64,000 nt of DNA from Pusillimonas minor (GCF_014237865.1 NZ_JACJUU010000004.1:212026-276025), one strand, 5' to 3'; positions 23,044 to 35,069 are shown, counted from the first letter of the stretch. A program made the numbers and translations. Notes: generated by a model not told the origin, from the sequence alone.

Positions 23044-24165
23044 ATGTCGAATGTCGAGCTCGTGCTCTGGTCTGCCCTGTGTATCGGGTTTGTTTTTGGG
23101 GTGGCGGGGCAGGTCAGTGGTTTTTGTCTGCATCGTGGCTTGGCCCAGCATTTCCGGGGCCTGCAGCGCCGTCGGCCGGTCGCGCCTAAGCAGGTCGCGG
23201 CGCCTGCCCGCAGCATCGCTGCGGCAAATCAGGGCCCTTCGGCTATGTCGGTTGCCGCACCCGAACGCGCGCCCGCGGTCAAGCTGCAAAGTTTTGCGTT
23301 GGCATTGTTTGTGGCAATTGTGGGCACCCAATGGGCAGCCCATGCGGGTTGGGTCGACCTGACGCAATCCATTTATCTGGCCGGTACATTTTCCTGGCTG
23401 CTGGTGCCCCTGGGCGGCGTATTGTTTGGTTACGGCATGACGCTGTCCAACGGGTGCGGCGCAAGGGCGCTGGTTTTGCTGGGGCAAGGCAACCTGCGCG
23501 CTGCGGTGGTGCTGCTGTGTCTGGGCGTGTCGGCCTACGCCACACTTACCGGCGTTCTGGCACCCATGCGGGTCAGTCTGGCCGAACTCACCGCTTGGTC
23601 TCCCGGCAGTTTCCGTGGGCCGTTCACGTCTTACTACGTGGCAGCGGCTTTGTTGTTTTTGGCGGGCTTGTTGTGGTTTGCGCTGCGCAAGGCAACTTTG
23701 TTGCGGCACAAGGCCGACTTTTTCGGCGCCGTGGTCATCGGCTTGCTGGTGGTTGCCGGGTGGCTGGTTACCGGCGTGCTGGGCGCCGACGACTTCGACC
23801 CGGTTGCGCTGGAGTCCATCACTTTTGTTGCGCCGGTGGGCGAAACACTTCAGTACCTGATGATTTCTACGGGTGTGGATGCGGGTTTTGGCGTTCTTGT
23901 GGTGACCGGTGTGGTGCTGGGCTCGTTGGTGTCTGCGCTGGTGGGTGGGCGCTTCAAGTGGCAGGGGTTCGAGTCTCCGCCTCAAATGCGTCGTTACATG
24001 GCGGGCGGTATTTTAATGGGTGTGGGTGGCGCCCTGGCCATGGGGTGCTCTATCGGGCAAGGCCTGACCGGTTTTTCTACGCTTGCGCTGGGGTCTGTCA
24101 TGGCCTTGCTGGGTATACTGGCCGGGTCGCGTCTGGCGCTTAATTTGCATCGCAATTCATCATGA
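23044..24165 (+). CDS. YeeE/YedE family sulfur transporter
   Basis: The 373-residue membrane protein has about nine to ten hydrophobic segments and the family hallmarks GFVFGVAGQVSGFCLHRG, GYGMTLSNGCGARALVLLGQGN near the middle and GCSIGQGLTGFSTLALGS at the end. The repeated Gly-Cys motifs are those of thiosulfate or sulfur-compound channels (TsuA relatives). It probably brings a sulfur species into the cell or moves it for the flavocytochrome and SoxYZ neighbours. A 52-base gap follows fccB. Its stop overlaps the SoxYZ start (ATGA). Confidence 0.9.
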   Translation: MSNVELVLWSALCIGFVFGVAGQVSGFCLHRGLAQHFRGLQRRRPVAPKQVAAPARSIAAANQGPSAMSVAAPERAPAVKLQSFALALFVAIVGTQWAAHAGWVDLTQSIYLAGTFSWLLVPLGGVLFGYGMTLSNGCGARALVLLGQGNLRAAVVLLCLGVSAYATLTGVLAPMRVSLAELTAWSPGSFRGPFTSYYVAAALLFLAGLLWFALRKATLLRHKADFFGAVVIGLLVVAGWLVTGVLGADDFDPVALESITFVAPVGETLQYLMISTGVDAGFGVLVVTGVVLGSLVSALVGGRFKWQGFESPPQMRRYMAGGILMGVGGALAMGCSIGQGLTGFSTLALGSVMALLGILAGSRLALNLHRNSS

Positions 24166-24974
24166 TTTTCCCTCGTTTTTCTGTTCGTCGTGTCTTGTCG
24201 GCTGTTGTCTTCTCGTCTTGGGCGCTGGCTGCGCCTTTGACGGCGTTGGCGCAAACACCGGCTTGGCAGCGTGTCGAAGCGGTCAAGGCTCTGGTGGGCA
24301 ACAACCTGCAATCGGGGCAGGCGGTCAAACTCGAATTACCGCTGGTGTCTGAAGACGGCTCGTCTGTCGCGATGTCGGTCGTTGCCGACCAGCCCCTGGG
24401 CGACGGCGTCTACATTCGTTATCTTGATATTTTCGCCCTTGGCAACCCCACGCCGCAGGTGGCCCACTTCGAGCTTGGCCCGGAAGTGGCGCCGCTTAAT
24501 CTGGGTTTGCGCGTTCGCCTGGGCGAGTCGCAAACTGTGGTTGTGGTGGCCCGCAGCAGCGACGGCCGCGCGTTTGTATCCGAACGCGCAATTCGTATTA
24601 CCACCAGCGGCTGTATTGCCGGGGCTGCGCGGCTCGACAAGGCACTTGAAATGAAAGAGCGGGTGCGCGTGCCCAAGCAGTTTGTCGCGGGCAAGCCGGC
24701 CGAGGTGCTGACCATGATTACGCACCCGATGGAAACCGGGTTGGTGCCCGATGCCAGCGGCAACATGCCCGATCAGCGCATTATCAATAGTTTCACGGCC
24801 AGCCTGGGCGACCGTCAGGTCATCAAGGCCCGGTTCTACCGTTCAATGGCTGCCAACCCCTACGTGCGGTTTACATTGGCACCCAATGTAAATACAGACT
24901 TGCAACTGGTTTGGCGTGAAGACACCGGGCGGCAAACCGAGCACAAAGCCGCCATACAAGTGGCCAGCAATTAA
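24162..24974 (+). CDS. Fused SoxY-SoxZ sulfur carrier
   Basis: The 270-residue protein begins with a signal peptide (cut near ALAQ, residue 31). It then has a SoxY-like domain (about 38-155) ending ITTSGC with Cys151. A SoxZ-like domain follows (about 165-268), with VRVPKQFVAGKPAEVLTMITH and QVIKARFYRSMAANPYVRFT. In separate SoxY the carrier cysteine sits in a C-terminal GGCGG arm; here the cysteine is internal and followed by IAGAARLDK. The protein matches fused SoxYZ-like carriers known elsewhere beside quinoprotein dehydrogenases. Here it follows a YeeE/YedE transporter, overlapping it by four bases. It likely holds a covalently bound sulfur intermediate in the periplasm. Confidence 0.87.
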   Translation: MIFPRFSVRRVLSAVVFSSWALAAPLTALAQTPAWQRVEAVKALVGNNLQSGQAVKLELPLVSEDGSSVAMSVVADQPLGDGVYIRYLDIFALGNPTPQVAHFELGPEVAPLNLGLRVRLGESQTVVVVARSSDGRAFVSERAIRITTSGCIAGAARLDKALEMKERVRVPKQFVAGKPAEVLTMITHPMETGLVPDASGNMPDQRIINSFTASLGDRQVIKARFYRSMAANPYVRFTLAPNVNTDLQLVWREDTGRQTEHKAAIQVASN

Positions 24975-25060
24975 GCCTGGCCGGTTTGCAGCGTGGGTAG
25001 CTACCCGGCTGTTTACTGTTCACAGCGTACGTTGCCACCCGGCCCAAACCGCCGGTGGCG

Positions 25061-27637
25061 TTAAGTGATCTCGGCGCCTGCCAACAGTAGTTCTTCCAAC
25101 GCCTGACCGGGTAAGGGCCGGCTGAAAAAATAACCTTGCAGGTGATCGCAGCGTTCATTGCGCAGGTAGTGAAGCTGGGCTTCGGTTTCAACGCCTTCGG
25201 CCAGTACGGTCAGTTTCATGCTGTGGGCCAGGGTAATAATGGCCTTTACGATGGCGGCGTGGCTTTCGTCCTGTGTAATGTCTTCAATAAACGACCGGTC
25301 GATCTTCAGCTCATGGATCGGAAAGTTACGCAGGTAGCTCAGGCTTGAGTAGCCCGTGCCAAAGTCGTCTATCGAAAGCCGGATACCCATGTCGTGCAGG
25401 GTGCGCAGGGTGCTGGTTACCTGATCCGGGCGCTCCATCAGCACGCTTTCGGTAATTTCCAGCTCAAGCGCGTCGGCCGGGCACTGTGCGTCTTCAAGAG
25501 TCTTTTTTATCTGCGAGACAATATCCTGATTCTTGAACTGGCGTGCCGACAAGTTTACCGATACCCGCATGTTGGGGTTGGCATGGGCGCGCCATTTCAC
25601 AATATTTGTGCAGGCTTGTTTCAGTACCCACTGGCCGATAGGCAAAATCAGACCCGTGTCTTCGGCGACCGGGATGAACTCGTCGGGGGCGATGTGTACG
25701 CCGTCGGGCAATGTCCATCGCAGCAAGGCCTCGACGCCGATGATCCGCCCGCAACCAGCCCTGATTTTTGGCTGGTAGTGTAGCTGGAGCTCGTTCTGTT
25801 CTAGGGCCCGGCGCAAGCCGTCGGCAATGAACAACCGCCGAATGTGCTGAGCATTGACTTCGGGCGTATAGAACTGCACGTTATTGCGTCCGGCCTCTTT
25901 GGCCTGGTACATGGCCGAGTCCGCATGTTTTAACAGGGTGTCGCCGTCTGGGCCGTCTTTCGGGAATAGGGCAATGCCAATGCTGGCGCCGGTATAAAGA
26001 TTGCGGTCTTTGTATGCAAAAGGGGTGGCCAGCGCACGCAAAATGCCTTGGGCTCTTGCGGTAGCAATGCGGCTACCCTCAATGTTCTCCAAGATCACCA
26101 CAAACTCATCGCCGCCCAGTCTGGCCACCGTATCGGTCTCTCTAACGCTGGCGGTCAGCCGTCGGGCGGCCTCGGCCAGCATGGCATCGCCTGCGGCGTG
26201 CCCCTGGCTGTCATTCACATGTTTGAAACGATCCAGGTCCAGGTACATCACGGCCACTTGCTGTTGGTTGCGCTTTGCACGGGCCAGAGCCTTGCTTAGC
26301 CGGTCTTGCAGCAGCACACGGTTGGGCAGGTCGGTGAGTGCGTCATGCCCCGCCAGCTTGACCAGCGCCTCTTCCATGCGTTTGCGGTCCGAAATATCTT
26401 CAAGCACAACGATCAACCCCATGCGCGAACTGTCTTCGCGCAGGCACGATACAGTGGCGCGTGTCCAGATGACGTGCCCTGCCTTGTGCAGGTATCGCCG
26501 CTCTTTGCTGTAGTGCTCCAGCTCTCCGGCCATCACACGGCGGGTCATGGCATCGGCATCGTTGCGGTCGTCTGGGTGTGTCAGTTGCGGGAAGCGCATG
26601 CCCAGCAACTCCTGACGCTCATACCCCAGCACATCGCACAGTTTCTGGTTGATACGGGTGATACGCCCGTCGGCATCGGTTTGTGCCATGCCCACCGCGG
26701 CCAGGTTGAAGGTCAGGCGGTAGCGTTCTTCGCTTTGTGCAAGTTTGGCTTTTACGTTCAGTTTTTCGGTAATGTCTTGTGCCATTACCAGCAGTAGCGG
26801 TTTACCCCTGAACCGGATGCAGCTCAGGTTGAATTCAAGTTTCAGGCGGATGTCGGCCTGATCCAGGGTGACAAAAATACTGTTCTGGGCGTTGCCGGTT
26901 TCAAGCACGTCGGTGCCGGCCTCTAGCAGCAAACTGCTTTTTACCAGGCTGGACAAAGGCAAACCCTCGGCGGACAAGTCATCGTCAAGCCTGAAGATAA
27001 CTCGCATGGCCGGGTTCATTGACAGCACCACAAGGTTTGCACTGACGACCATTAGTCCGGTGGGCATGGTCGACACAATACTTTCGGCATATTCCTTATG
27101 CTCGCGGATTTCTTCAGTATCTGCGTGAAAATAAGTGTCCAGTGCCAGGCCAATATCAAAGTTGACGACCTTCATCAGCGCATCGCAGGTCTTCATGTAT
27201 TCGTCGGGTTCGTGGCCCAACGCCTGCCACAGCAGCTTTTGCATCTCGGCGACGTATTTCCGGTAGGCGCCCAGGTACCAGGTAGGTTCAAGCCCGATAT
27301 GCTGGTGCACCAGGCCCACGCGCAGGCGGTCGCGCACATAGTCGGGGCCGTAATCGCCGGCCGTCAGGGTATTAAAGTACTGCCCTTGCACGTGCTTAAG
27401 CCGGTCGAGTCGACCGTCACCTTCCAGCAGGGGCTTGATCGCATCAAACCGCGACAAATGGGCGTAGAAGGCGTCTGCGAAACGTTTGGACTCTTTACCC
27501 AGCAGCTCATGGGCACGTCGCAATCGCAGCGCATCTTCATCGGTAAGCTCCAGAAACGCCTTGCGTTGATGGATCTCGTCGTCGTCAAGCCCCAGGCTAT
27601 GCGTCAGGGCATCGACTTTCTCTTTCAGGTCTTTCAT
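25061..27637 (-). CDS. Globin-coupled PAS-PAS-GGDEF-EAL protein
   Basis: Domains in the 858-residue protein: a sensor globin (1-165) with haem-ligand region VGLVHQHIGLEPTWYLGAY (proximal His111); two PAS domains (about 185-300 and 305-425); GGDEF (about 430-595) with an intact RLGGDEF and a RETD inhibitory I-site five residues before it; and EAL (about 610-855) with GVEALLRW, DDFGTGYSS and EGVE. Both cyclic-di-GMP activities look possible from the motifs. Oxygen binding at the globin would set the balance of synthesis and breakdown. It follows the chemoreceptor gene by 19 bases. Confidence 0.93.
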   Translation of the reverse strand: MKDLKEKVDALTHSLGLDDDEIHQRKAFLELTDEDALRLRRAHELLGKESKRFADAFYAHLSRFDAIKPLLEGDGRLDRLKHVQGQYFNTLTAGDYGPDYVRDRLRVGLVHQHIGLEPTWYLGAYRKYVAEMQKLLWQALGHEPDEYMKTCDALMKVVNFDIGLALDTYFHADTEEIREHKEYAESIVSTMPTGLMVVSANLVVLSMNPAMRVIFRLDDDLSAEGLPLSSLVKSSLLLEAGTDVLETGNAQNSIFVTLDQADIRLKLEFNLSCIRFRGKPLLLVMAQDITEKLNVKAKLAQSEERYRLTFNLAAVGMAQTDADGRITRINQKLCDVLGYERQELLGMRFPQLTHPDDRNDADAMTRRVMAGELEHYSKERRYLHKAGHVIWTRATVSCLREDSSRMGLIVVLEDISDRKRMEEALVKLAGHDALTDLPNRVLLQDRLSKALARAKRNQQQVAVMYLDLDRFKHVNDSQGHAAGDAMLAEAARRLTASVRETDTVARLGGDEFVVILENIEGSRIATARAQGILRALATPFAYKDRNLYTGASIGIALFPKDGPDGDTLLKHADSAMYQAKEAGRNNVQFYTPEVNAQHIRRLFIADGLRRALEQNELQLHYQPKIRAGCGRIIGVEALLRWTLPDGVHIAPDEFIPVAEDTGLILPIGQWVLKQACTNIVKWRAHANPNMRVSVNLSARQFKNQDIVSQIKKTLEDAQCPADALELEITESVLMERPDQVTSTLRTLHDMGIRLSIDDFGTGYSSLSYLRNFPIHELKIDRSFIEDITQDESHAAIVKAIITLAHSMKLTVLAEGVETEAQLHYLRNERCDHLQGYFFSRPLPGQALEELLLAGAEIT

Positions 27638-27656
27638 GCATCGGCCTTGTCGTTCT

Positions 27657-29351
27657 TCAGCCCAGTTTCAAGCGGGGCACGGGGGCATTGCGTTTAAGCA
27701 GGCGTAGCGGTTGCTGCTTTTTAGCCGGCCGGGTCCGGGTCAAGGCGTTGGCGGTTGTGTGGGTCTCGATCAACTTGAAAGCATTGAGCAGTGCGCTAAG
27801 GTGAGCGGCTTGCAGTTGCAGGGATTCTGCGGTTTTTGCCGTGCTTGCTACGGCGGCGGCATTGTCCTGGGTGATGGCTTCAATCTGCCCGACGGCCTGA
27901 TTGATGTGTTCGATGCCTGTGCTTTGTTCTTTTCCTGCAGCCGCAATTTCGCCCATCAGCATTGTGGCCCGATGGGCCGAGTCAAGGATGTCCTGCATGA
28001 TCTGCGCGGTCTGGTCGACCTGCCGGCTGCCGGCGTCAATGCGTGTCACCGATGCTTCGATCAGCGTTCTGATGTCTTTTGCGGCATCGGCGCTGCGCAG
28101 TGCCAGGCTGCGCACTTCTGCGGCTACCACGGCAAAGCCACGCCCCTGGTCGCCGGCCCGCGCGGCCTCGACAGCGGCATTCAACGCCAGAATATTGGTC
28201 TGGAACGCAATCGTGTTGATCATGCCGATGATGTCAACCACTTTGCGAGCGCTTTCCTGGATGTCGGTCATGGTGCGGGTAACCTGCGCGGCGGCTTCGG
28301 CCCCGCGCGTCGCGGCTTCGGCAGTCGAGGCCACCAGTTGATTGGCGGCCTCCGAGTTCTCGGCATGTTGTTGAACAATCGATGTCAGTTCGGTCACCGA
28401 GGCAGACGTTTCCTCGACGTTGCCGGCCTGCGAGTCGGTGCGCTGTGCCAGCAGGGTGTTGTCGCTGGCCAAATGTATGGCTTGGGCATTGACCTGTTGT
28501 GTCGACTCTTTGATTTGCCCCACCAGCAGCTTGACGTTGATCTGCAGCTTGCGCAGCGACTGCATGAGGTTGGCAATTTCGTTGTTACCCAGGGCGTCGA
28601 TACGGCCGGACAGATCGCCGGCACTCATGCGGTCGATGTCTTGCTGCGCACGGGCCAGGGGGCTGATCAGCCGTCTATAGATGGCAATGCCGCCATAGGC
28701 AGACAGCGCCGCACCACAAAGCATCAGCAGTTCGGCCAGCAGCGGTAGTACCGATGTGACCGTGGTGTTGGCCAGATTCAACTGCCACACCACAAAGGCA
28801 TTCACCAGAAACAGGGTCATCATGCAAAGCGTCCATAAAACAAGACGGGTTTTCAATGACAGTTCGGTGGGGGGTGTTTGCGGGTGACGTGACAGGCGAG
28901 GGCGACGTACGACCGCGCCTTCTCTGACGGTGATGCGTCGTGTCCCTTCACGAATTTCGCGGTAGGCGGCTTCGGCGGCTGCGACCTGTTCAGGTGAAGG
29001 TTTGACGCGAACCGAGGTGTAGCCCGTGATCTCGCCGTTTTCGGTGATGGGGGCGGCATGGGCCTCGACCCAGTAATGGTCGCCGTTCTTGCAGCGGTTC
29101 TTGACCAGGCCTGTCCAGGCTTTGCCACTGCGCAGTGTTTGCCACAGGTCGTAAAACGCCGCTTTGGGCATGTCGGGGTGGCGCACAATATTTTGCGGGG
29201 CGCCCAGCAGCTCCTGCTCCGAAAAGCCGCTGATGCGAACAAAGTCTTGATTGACGTAGGTGATGTTGCCCTGCAGGTCTGTTTTCGAGACGATGGTCTC
29301 GGTGTCCTGCAATATATATTCCCGATGCGTTACTGCGCGTTCCTGTCTCAT
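27657..29351 (-). CDS. PAS-containing methyl-accepting chemotaxis protein (Aer-like)
   Basis: The 564-residue receptor has an N-terminal cytoplasmic PAS domain (about 5-115, with [18 protein letters not shown]), two membrane segments with almost no periplasmic loop (about 165-215), a HAMP domain and a signalling domain. The latter has the conserved tip [20 protein letters not shown]. This layout is that of Aer, which senses redox or oxygen through PAS-bound FAD. The ATG at 29351 is preferred because of AGAGG about 5 bases upstream. An alternative start at 29402 adds 17 residues without family support. Confidence 0.92.
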   Translation of the reverse strand: MRQERAVTHREYILQDTETIVSKTDLQGNITYVNQDFVRISGFSEQELLGAPQNIVRHPDMPKAAFYDLWQTLRSGKAWTGLVKNRCKNGDHYWVEAHAAPITENGEITGYTSVRVKPSPEQVAAAEAAYREIREGTRRITVREGAVVRRPRLSRHPQTPPTELSLKTRLVLWTLCMMTLFLVNAFVVWQLNLANTTVTSVLPLLAELLMLCGAALSAYGGIAIYRRLISPLARAQQDIDRMSAGDLSGRIDALGNNEIANLMQSLRKLQINVKLLVGQIKESTQQVNAQAIHLASDNTLLAQRTDSQAGNVEETSASVTELTSIVQQHAENSEAANQLVASTAEAATRGAEAAAQVTRTMTDIQESARKVVDIIGMINTIAFQTNILALNAAVEAARAGDQGRGFAVVAAEVRSLALRSADAAKDIRTLIEASVTRIDAGSRQVDQTAQIMQDILDSAHRATMLMGEIAAAGKEQSTGIEHINQAVGQIEAITQDNAAAVASTAKTAESLQLQAAHLSALLNAFKLIETHTTANALTRTRPAKKQQPLRLLKRNAPVPRLKLG

Positions 29352-29602
29352 GTCCTCTGGTCCTGGTGACGCCGGTGGGCGCAACGCGTAATGCGGTTGC
29401 AACGCGCTTCATGTTGCCGGCGGTTTACGGGCAATGGCGGGTGCTGGGCCAGGTTTGAGATGGGTCGCGGGTTTTGGGCGACTGTGGCAAACGCGAGAGC
29501 AGGCGGGTTTGGGGCCGGCGGGCGTTGCCAAGTACTAGTTTGTTCTTGCTTTGCGTCCTGATTATTAACGCATGCAAAATCATTGACTAGGTGAGGATAA
29601 CC

Positions 29603-30217
29603 CTAGGCGTCGAACTGGCTGAGTGTTTCGTGAGCTGCTATCAGTGACTTGGCCAAGTCTTGAACTTGCCGGCGAGTGCGGCGCGCCTGTGCGCGCAAGG
29701 CCTGAAAAGCACGGTCATGGTCAAGCCGGGCTCTTTCCATGATGATGCCAATGGCAATACTGATTTCACGGCTGGATTCGAGCGCCTGGTTCAGGTGCGC
29801 TTCGTTTCTTTGCAGTTCAACAATGTCTGCTGCGCGAGCCAGGCCCGCTTTAATTGCCGGAATGAGTTGTGCCGTGTCGATGGGTTTGACCAGATAGCCG
29901 ACGGCGCCGCTTTCGGTGGCCTCTTTTACGGTTTCCTCGTCTCCGTAGGCCGTAAGAAAAATAAACGGCACTTGCGTTTCGGCCCGTAGCTGACGAGCCA
30001 CCTCAAGCCCGGACACACCCGGCATACTGATGTCCAGGATAGCGAGGTCGGGCGTGAGGTCTTGCAGCAATTGCAGGGCTTGTTCGCCTGAGTAGGCTTC
30101 GGTTACGGCAAAGCCCGCGTATTTGAGCCCTTTTGACAGCGTTGCAAGTACAAGGCGGTCATCGTCGACAACCAGAAGATGAAGTTTGACGGCGGCGGAT
30201 GGCTGCGAGGGAGTCAT
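29603..30217 (-). CDS. Response regulator with ANTAR RNA-binding output
   Basis: The 204-residue protein has a receiver domain (about 12-128) with the phospho-acceptor Asp in LAILDISMPG, Thr in FLTAYGD and Lys in YLVKPID. A coiled linker and a C-terminal ANTAR domain (REISIAIGIIMERARLDHDR) follow. ANTAR regulators bind tandem RNA hairpins and prevent termination when phosphorylated, so it likely acts after transcription begins. The gene starts five bases after the histidine kinase, its obvious partner. No ANTAR target hairpins could be assigned in this window. Confidence 0.93.
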   Translation of the reverse strand: MTPSQPSAAVKLHLLVVDDDRLVLATLSKGLKYAGFAVTEAYSGEQALQLLQDLTPDLAILDISMPGVSGLEVARQLRAETQVPFIFLTAYGDEETVKEATESGAVGYLVKPIDTAQLIPAIKAGLARAADIVELQRNEAHLNQALESSREISIAIGIIMERARLDHDRAFQALRAQARRTRRQVQDLAKSLIAAHETLSQFDA

Positions 30218-30222
30218 AGTGG

Positions 30223-31299
30223 CTAAAGTTGGCGTGCGGGGTTGACGCTGTAAATGACCGGGGGCGAAAGCGTAAGTTGTGTTTCGACGAACCCGGGGCG
30301 ATTGGCAAATGTCAGGGTGGCGCCGTGCGCCGGCAGCATCGAGCGTACCAGTTCAAGCCCAGTCCCTATGCCTTGTTCGGACGCAAAATCAAAATCATCG
30401 GGCAGTCGGCCCGGGTTGGTAATAGTGATGCGCGCACATTCAAGCTGTGACTGCCAGGCGACGCTTACGCCTAAGGTATTGTGTCGCTCGGATGCCGACA
30501 GGTGCTTGGCCGCGTTAAGTATCAATTCGTTCAATATCAGGGCAATGGGTACGCGCTCTTGCTCGCAAACCCGAATGCGTTCAGGCACATTGACGGTCAC
30601 CGTAAAGTGCGGGCCGTCGGGCAACACCAGCTCTTGTACCATCCGGGCAATACTGGGGGCCATTTCGCACAACACCACCTCGTTGTATAGCGCCTTGCCT
30701 TCAAGCCCGTGTACAACCGCGATGGTGCGCACCTGCGCAATGGCCTTTTCCAGTACGTGGGCGGCCCGGGGCTCCGACTGGGCATGCTGGCGCAACATGC
30801 CGGCAACACCTTGCAGGCTGTTCTTGATACGGTGATGCACTTCCCGGATCAGCACATTGCGTTGACGCTCCATGCGCGTGACATAGGCTCGCGTTTGCTC
30901 TTCAATAAACGCCGCATACGTGTTCACCGTCCGGATCGCGACAAAGTGCTGAAACTCGTTGTGATCGTTGAAGACAGGGTTGAAGCTCAGGTGAACCCAG
31001 AACGGCGTGCGGTCTTTTTTGTAGTTCAGCATTTCGCCTGAAAAATGCTTTTTGTGGGCGACACATTCGCGCAGTTGGTCAAGTGCACCGGCATCGGTGT
31101 CGGGGCCATGCAGGAAGTCGCAAGGGTTTTTGCCCACGACCTCGTTGGCAGCATAGCCCGTCAATGTCTGCAGTTCAGGCGATGCCCAGATGATTTGCCA
31201 GTTTTCATCGCACATCAGCGTGAACGCGCAGGCACACGGCGAAGCCACAGGCAGTTGCGTCTCGGGCGGGGTCAGAACAGGCTGTTGGAGTTGTGGCAT
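30223..31299 (-). CDS. PAS sensor histidine kinase (HisKA_2 type)
   Basis: The 358-residue protein has a PAS domain (about 25-135, with TLTGYAANEVVGKNPCDFLHG, a LOV-like GKNPCDFL stretch). A HisKA_2 dimerisation domain follows with phospho-His in IREVHHRIKNSLQGV, then an ATPase domain with N-box LILNELILNAAKH and a glycine box GIGTGLELV. The NPCDFLHG sequence resembles the LOV photosensory cysteine motif (usually NCRFLQG), although the spacing differs and light sensing is not assured. It is cytoplasmic and is followed by the ANTAR regulator. Confidence 0.9.
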   Translation of the reverse strand: MPQLQQPVLTPPETQLPVASPCACAFTLMCDENWQIIWASPELQTLTGYAANEVVGKNPCDFLHGPDTDAGALDQLRECVAHKKHFSGEMLNYKKDRTPFWVHLSFNPVFNDHNEFQHFVAIRTVNTYAAFIEEQTRAYVTRMERQRNVLIREVHHRIKNSLQGVAGMLRQHAQSEPRAAHVLEKAIAQVRTIAVVHGLEGKALYNEVVLCEMAPSIARMVQELVLPDGPHFTVTVNVPERIRVCEQERVPIALILNELILNAAKHLSASERHNTLGVSVAWQSQLECARITITNPGRLPDDFDFASEQGIGTGLELVRSMLPAHGATLTFANRPGFVETQLTLSPPVIYSVNPARQL

Positions 31300-31459
31300 G
31301 GCTTGTACTCAAATTTGTGCCAAATTGTATTTGGATGTGCATGAAATTAAAAGGTCGGGTTAGTCCTCACTGTGCAGGGCGGTTACTGTATGCGTTTTGC
31401 TCGCGATAAAATGCCCCAAATGCCGCACGCCGGCCACGCGAATACTCACCGGAGCACTC

Positions 31460-32719
31460 ATGTCTTACCAGCATATTCAGGTCCCCAGTCAGGGCGGCAA
31501 GGTTATCGTTAATCCCGACGGCACACTGCAGGTACCCGACCAGGTCGTCATCCCGTTTATCGAGGGCGACGGCACGGGTAAAGACATCATGCCGGTGATG
31601 CGCAATGTGGTTGATGTCGCGATACAAAAGGCCTACAACGGCGCACGCAAAATTCACTGGATGGAAATTTACGCCGGGCAAAGTGCGGCCGACCGCTATG
31701 GCCAAACCGCGTTGCCCGCCGAAACGGTGCAGGCCATCAAAGATTATGTTGTCGCCATCAAGGGCCCGCTGACGACCCCGGTCAGCGGGGGTATTCGTTC
31801 GTTCAATGTGGCCTTACGACATCAGCTCGACTTATACGTTTGCCTGCGCCCGGTGCGCTATATCAAGGGTGTGCCGTCGCCCGTTCAGCACCCCGAGCGC
31901 GTCGATATGGTGATCTTTCGTGAAAACGAAGAAGACGTCTATGCAGGCATCGAGTTTCCGGCCGAATCTGATCAGGCCAATGCGCTGATTGATTTCTTGC
32001 AGAACACGCTGGGGGCGCAAGATATCCGCTATCCCAAAACATCGGCCATCGGCATTAAAACGGCGTCTCGCGAAGGGTCGGAGCGCCTGATTCGAAAAGC
32101 CATTCAGTACGCCATCGACCACGACCGCAGTTCGGTTACGTTGGTGCACAAGGGCAACATCATGAAGTTCACCGAGGGGGCTTTCCGTGACTGGGGGTAT
32201 GACCTGGCCCGACGCGAGTTTGGTGCGCAGCTCATCGATGAAGGGCCGTGGTGCCGCATTAAAAACCCGACAACCGGCCGCGACATTGTTATTAAAGATG
32301 CCATTGCCGACGCCTTCCTGCCGCAGGCTTTGTTACGCCCGAAAGAATTTGACGTCATTGCTACCACCAACCTGAACGGCGATTATTTTTCGGCCGCGGT
32401 TGCGGCTCAGGTTGGGGGCACGGGTATTGCTCCCGGCGCCAATCTGTCCGACTCGGTGGCCCTGTTCGAGGTCACGCACGGCACGGCGCCCAAGTATGCC
32501 GGTAAAGATTACGTCAACCCGGGGGCAGCCATTTTGTCGGCCGAAATGATGCTGCGCCATCTGGGCTGGCCCGAAGCCGCCGACCTGATTGTGGCCGGCA
32601 TCGAGGCCGCTATTCAAGACAAGGTCGTGACCTACGATTTTGCACGACGTCTGCCGGGCGCCACGCAGGTATCTTGCTCAGGTTTTGGTCAGGAAATTAT
32701 CAACCGGATGCCAACTTGA
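31460..32719 (+). CDS. icd: Isocitrate dehydrogenase, NADP-dependent, dimeric type
   Basis: The 419-residue enzyme matches bacterial Icd: [13 protein letters not shown], the active-site loop [20 protein letters not shown], and [17 protein letters not shown]. The NADP region includes [17 protein letters not shown] and the later Tyr/Arg segment. The Ser in GGIRSFN is the site phosphorylated by AceK in enteric bacteria. The start at 31460 is supported by GGAG at 31451-31454. It converts isocitrate to 2-oxoglutarate in the TCA cycle. Remarkably, an unrelated monomeric enzyme for the same reaction lies next door. Confidence 0.96.
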   Translation: MSYQHIQVPSQGGKVIVNPDGTLQVPDQVVIPFIEGDGTGKDIMPVMRNVVDVAIQKAYNGARKIHWMEIYAGQSAADRYGQTALPAETVQAIKDYVVAIKGPLTTPVSGGIRSFNVALRHQLDLYVCLRPVRYIKGVPSPVQHPERVDMVIFRENEEDVYAGIEFPAESDQANALIDFLQNTLGAQDIRYPKTSAIGIKTASREGSERLIRKAIQYAIDHDRSSVTLVHKGNIMKFTEGAFRDWGYDLARREFGAQLIDEGPWCRIKNPTTGRDIVIKDAIADAFLPQALLRPKEFDVIATTNLNGDYFSAAVAAQVGGTGIAPGANLSDSVALFEVTHGTAPKYAGKDYVNPGAAILSAEMMLRHLGWPEAADLIVAGIEAAIQDKVVTYDFARRLPGATQVSCSGFGQEIINRMPT

Positions 32720-32731
32720 CAGCGCTCTCGC

Positions 32732-32765
32732 TATAATAGGGGGCTGTCTTGTATCTTATATAAGA
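32732..32765 (+). promoter_or_regulatory. -10 box and palindromic operator before monomeric icd
   Basis: A consensus TATAAT lies at 32732-32737, without a good -35 at 16-18 bases. Just downstream is a perfect 12-base palindrome TCTTATATAAGA at 32754-32765. Together they sit 80-115 bases before the icd2 start. The palindrome looks like a repressor site near the start of transcription. Which regulator binds it is not known from this sequence; GntR-type control of TCA genes would be one guess. Confidence 0.5.
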
Positions 32766-32801
32766 CATATCACGCTAACCCGCGGTGCCAGTCCCGGATA
32801 A

Positions 32802-35069
<2,268 letters not shown>

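Noticed and set aside
22888..23985. 365-codon minus-strand frame opposite the YeeE/YedE gene
   Set aside because: Gln/His/Arg-rich shadow; the plus-strand gene has clear family motifs.
23331..24143. 270-codon alternative frame inside the YeeE/YedE gene
   Set aside because: Rich in Gly, Arg and Cys with no membrane pattern; an out-of-frame shadow.
27711..28748. 345-codon plus-strand frame opposite the chemoreceptor gene
   Set aside because: Cys/Gly/Arg-rich antisense frame without motifs; the minus strand carries the conserved receptor tip.
32716..32737. TTGACA followed by TATAAT as a consensus promoter
   Set aside because: The spacer is only 10 bases, far too short for a sigma-70 promoter; only the -10 and palindrome are kept as a tentative signal.
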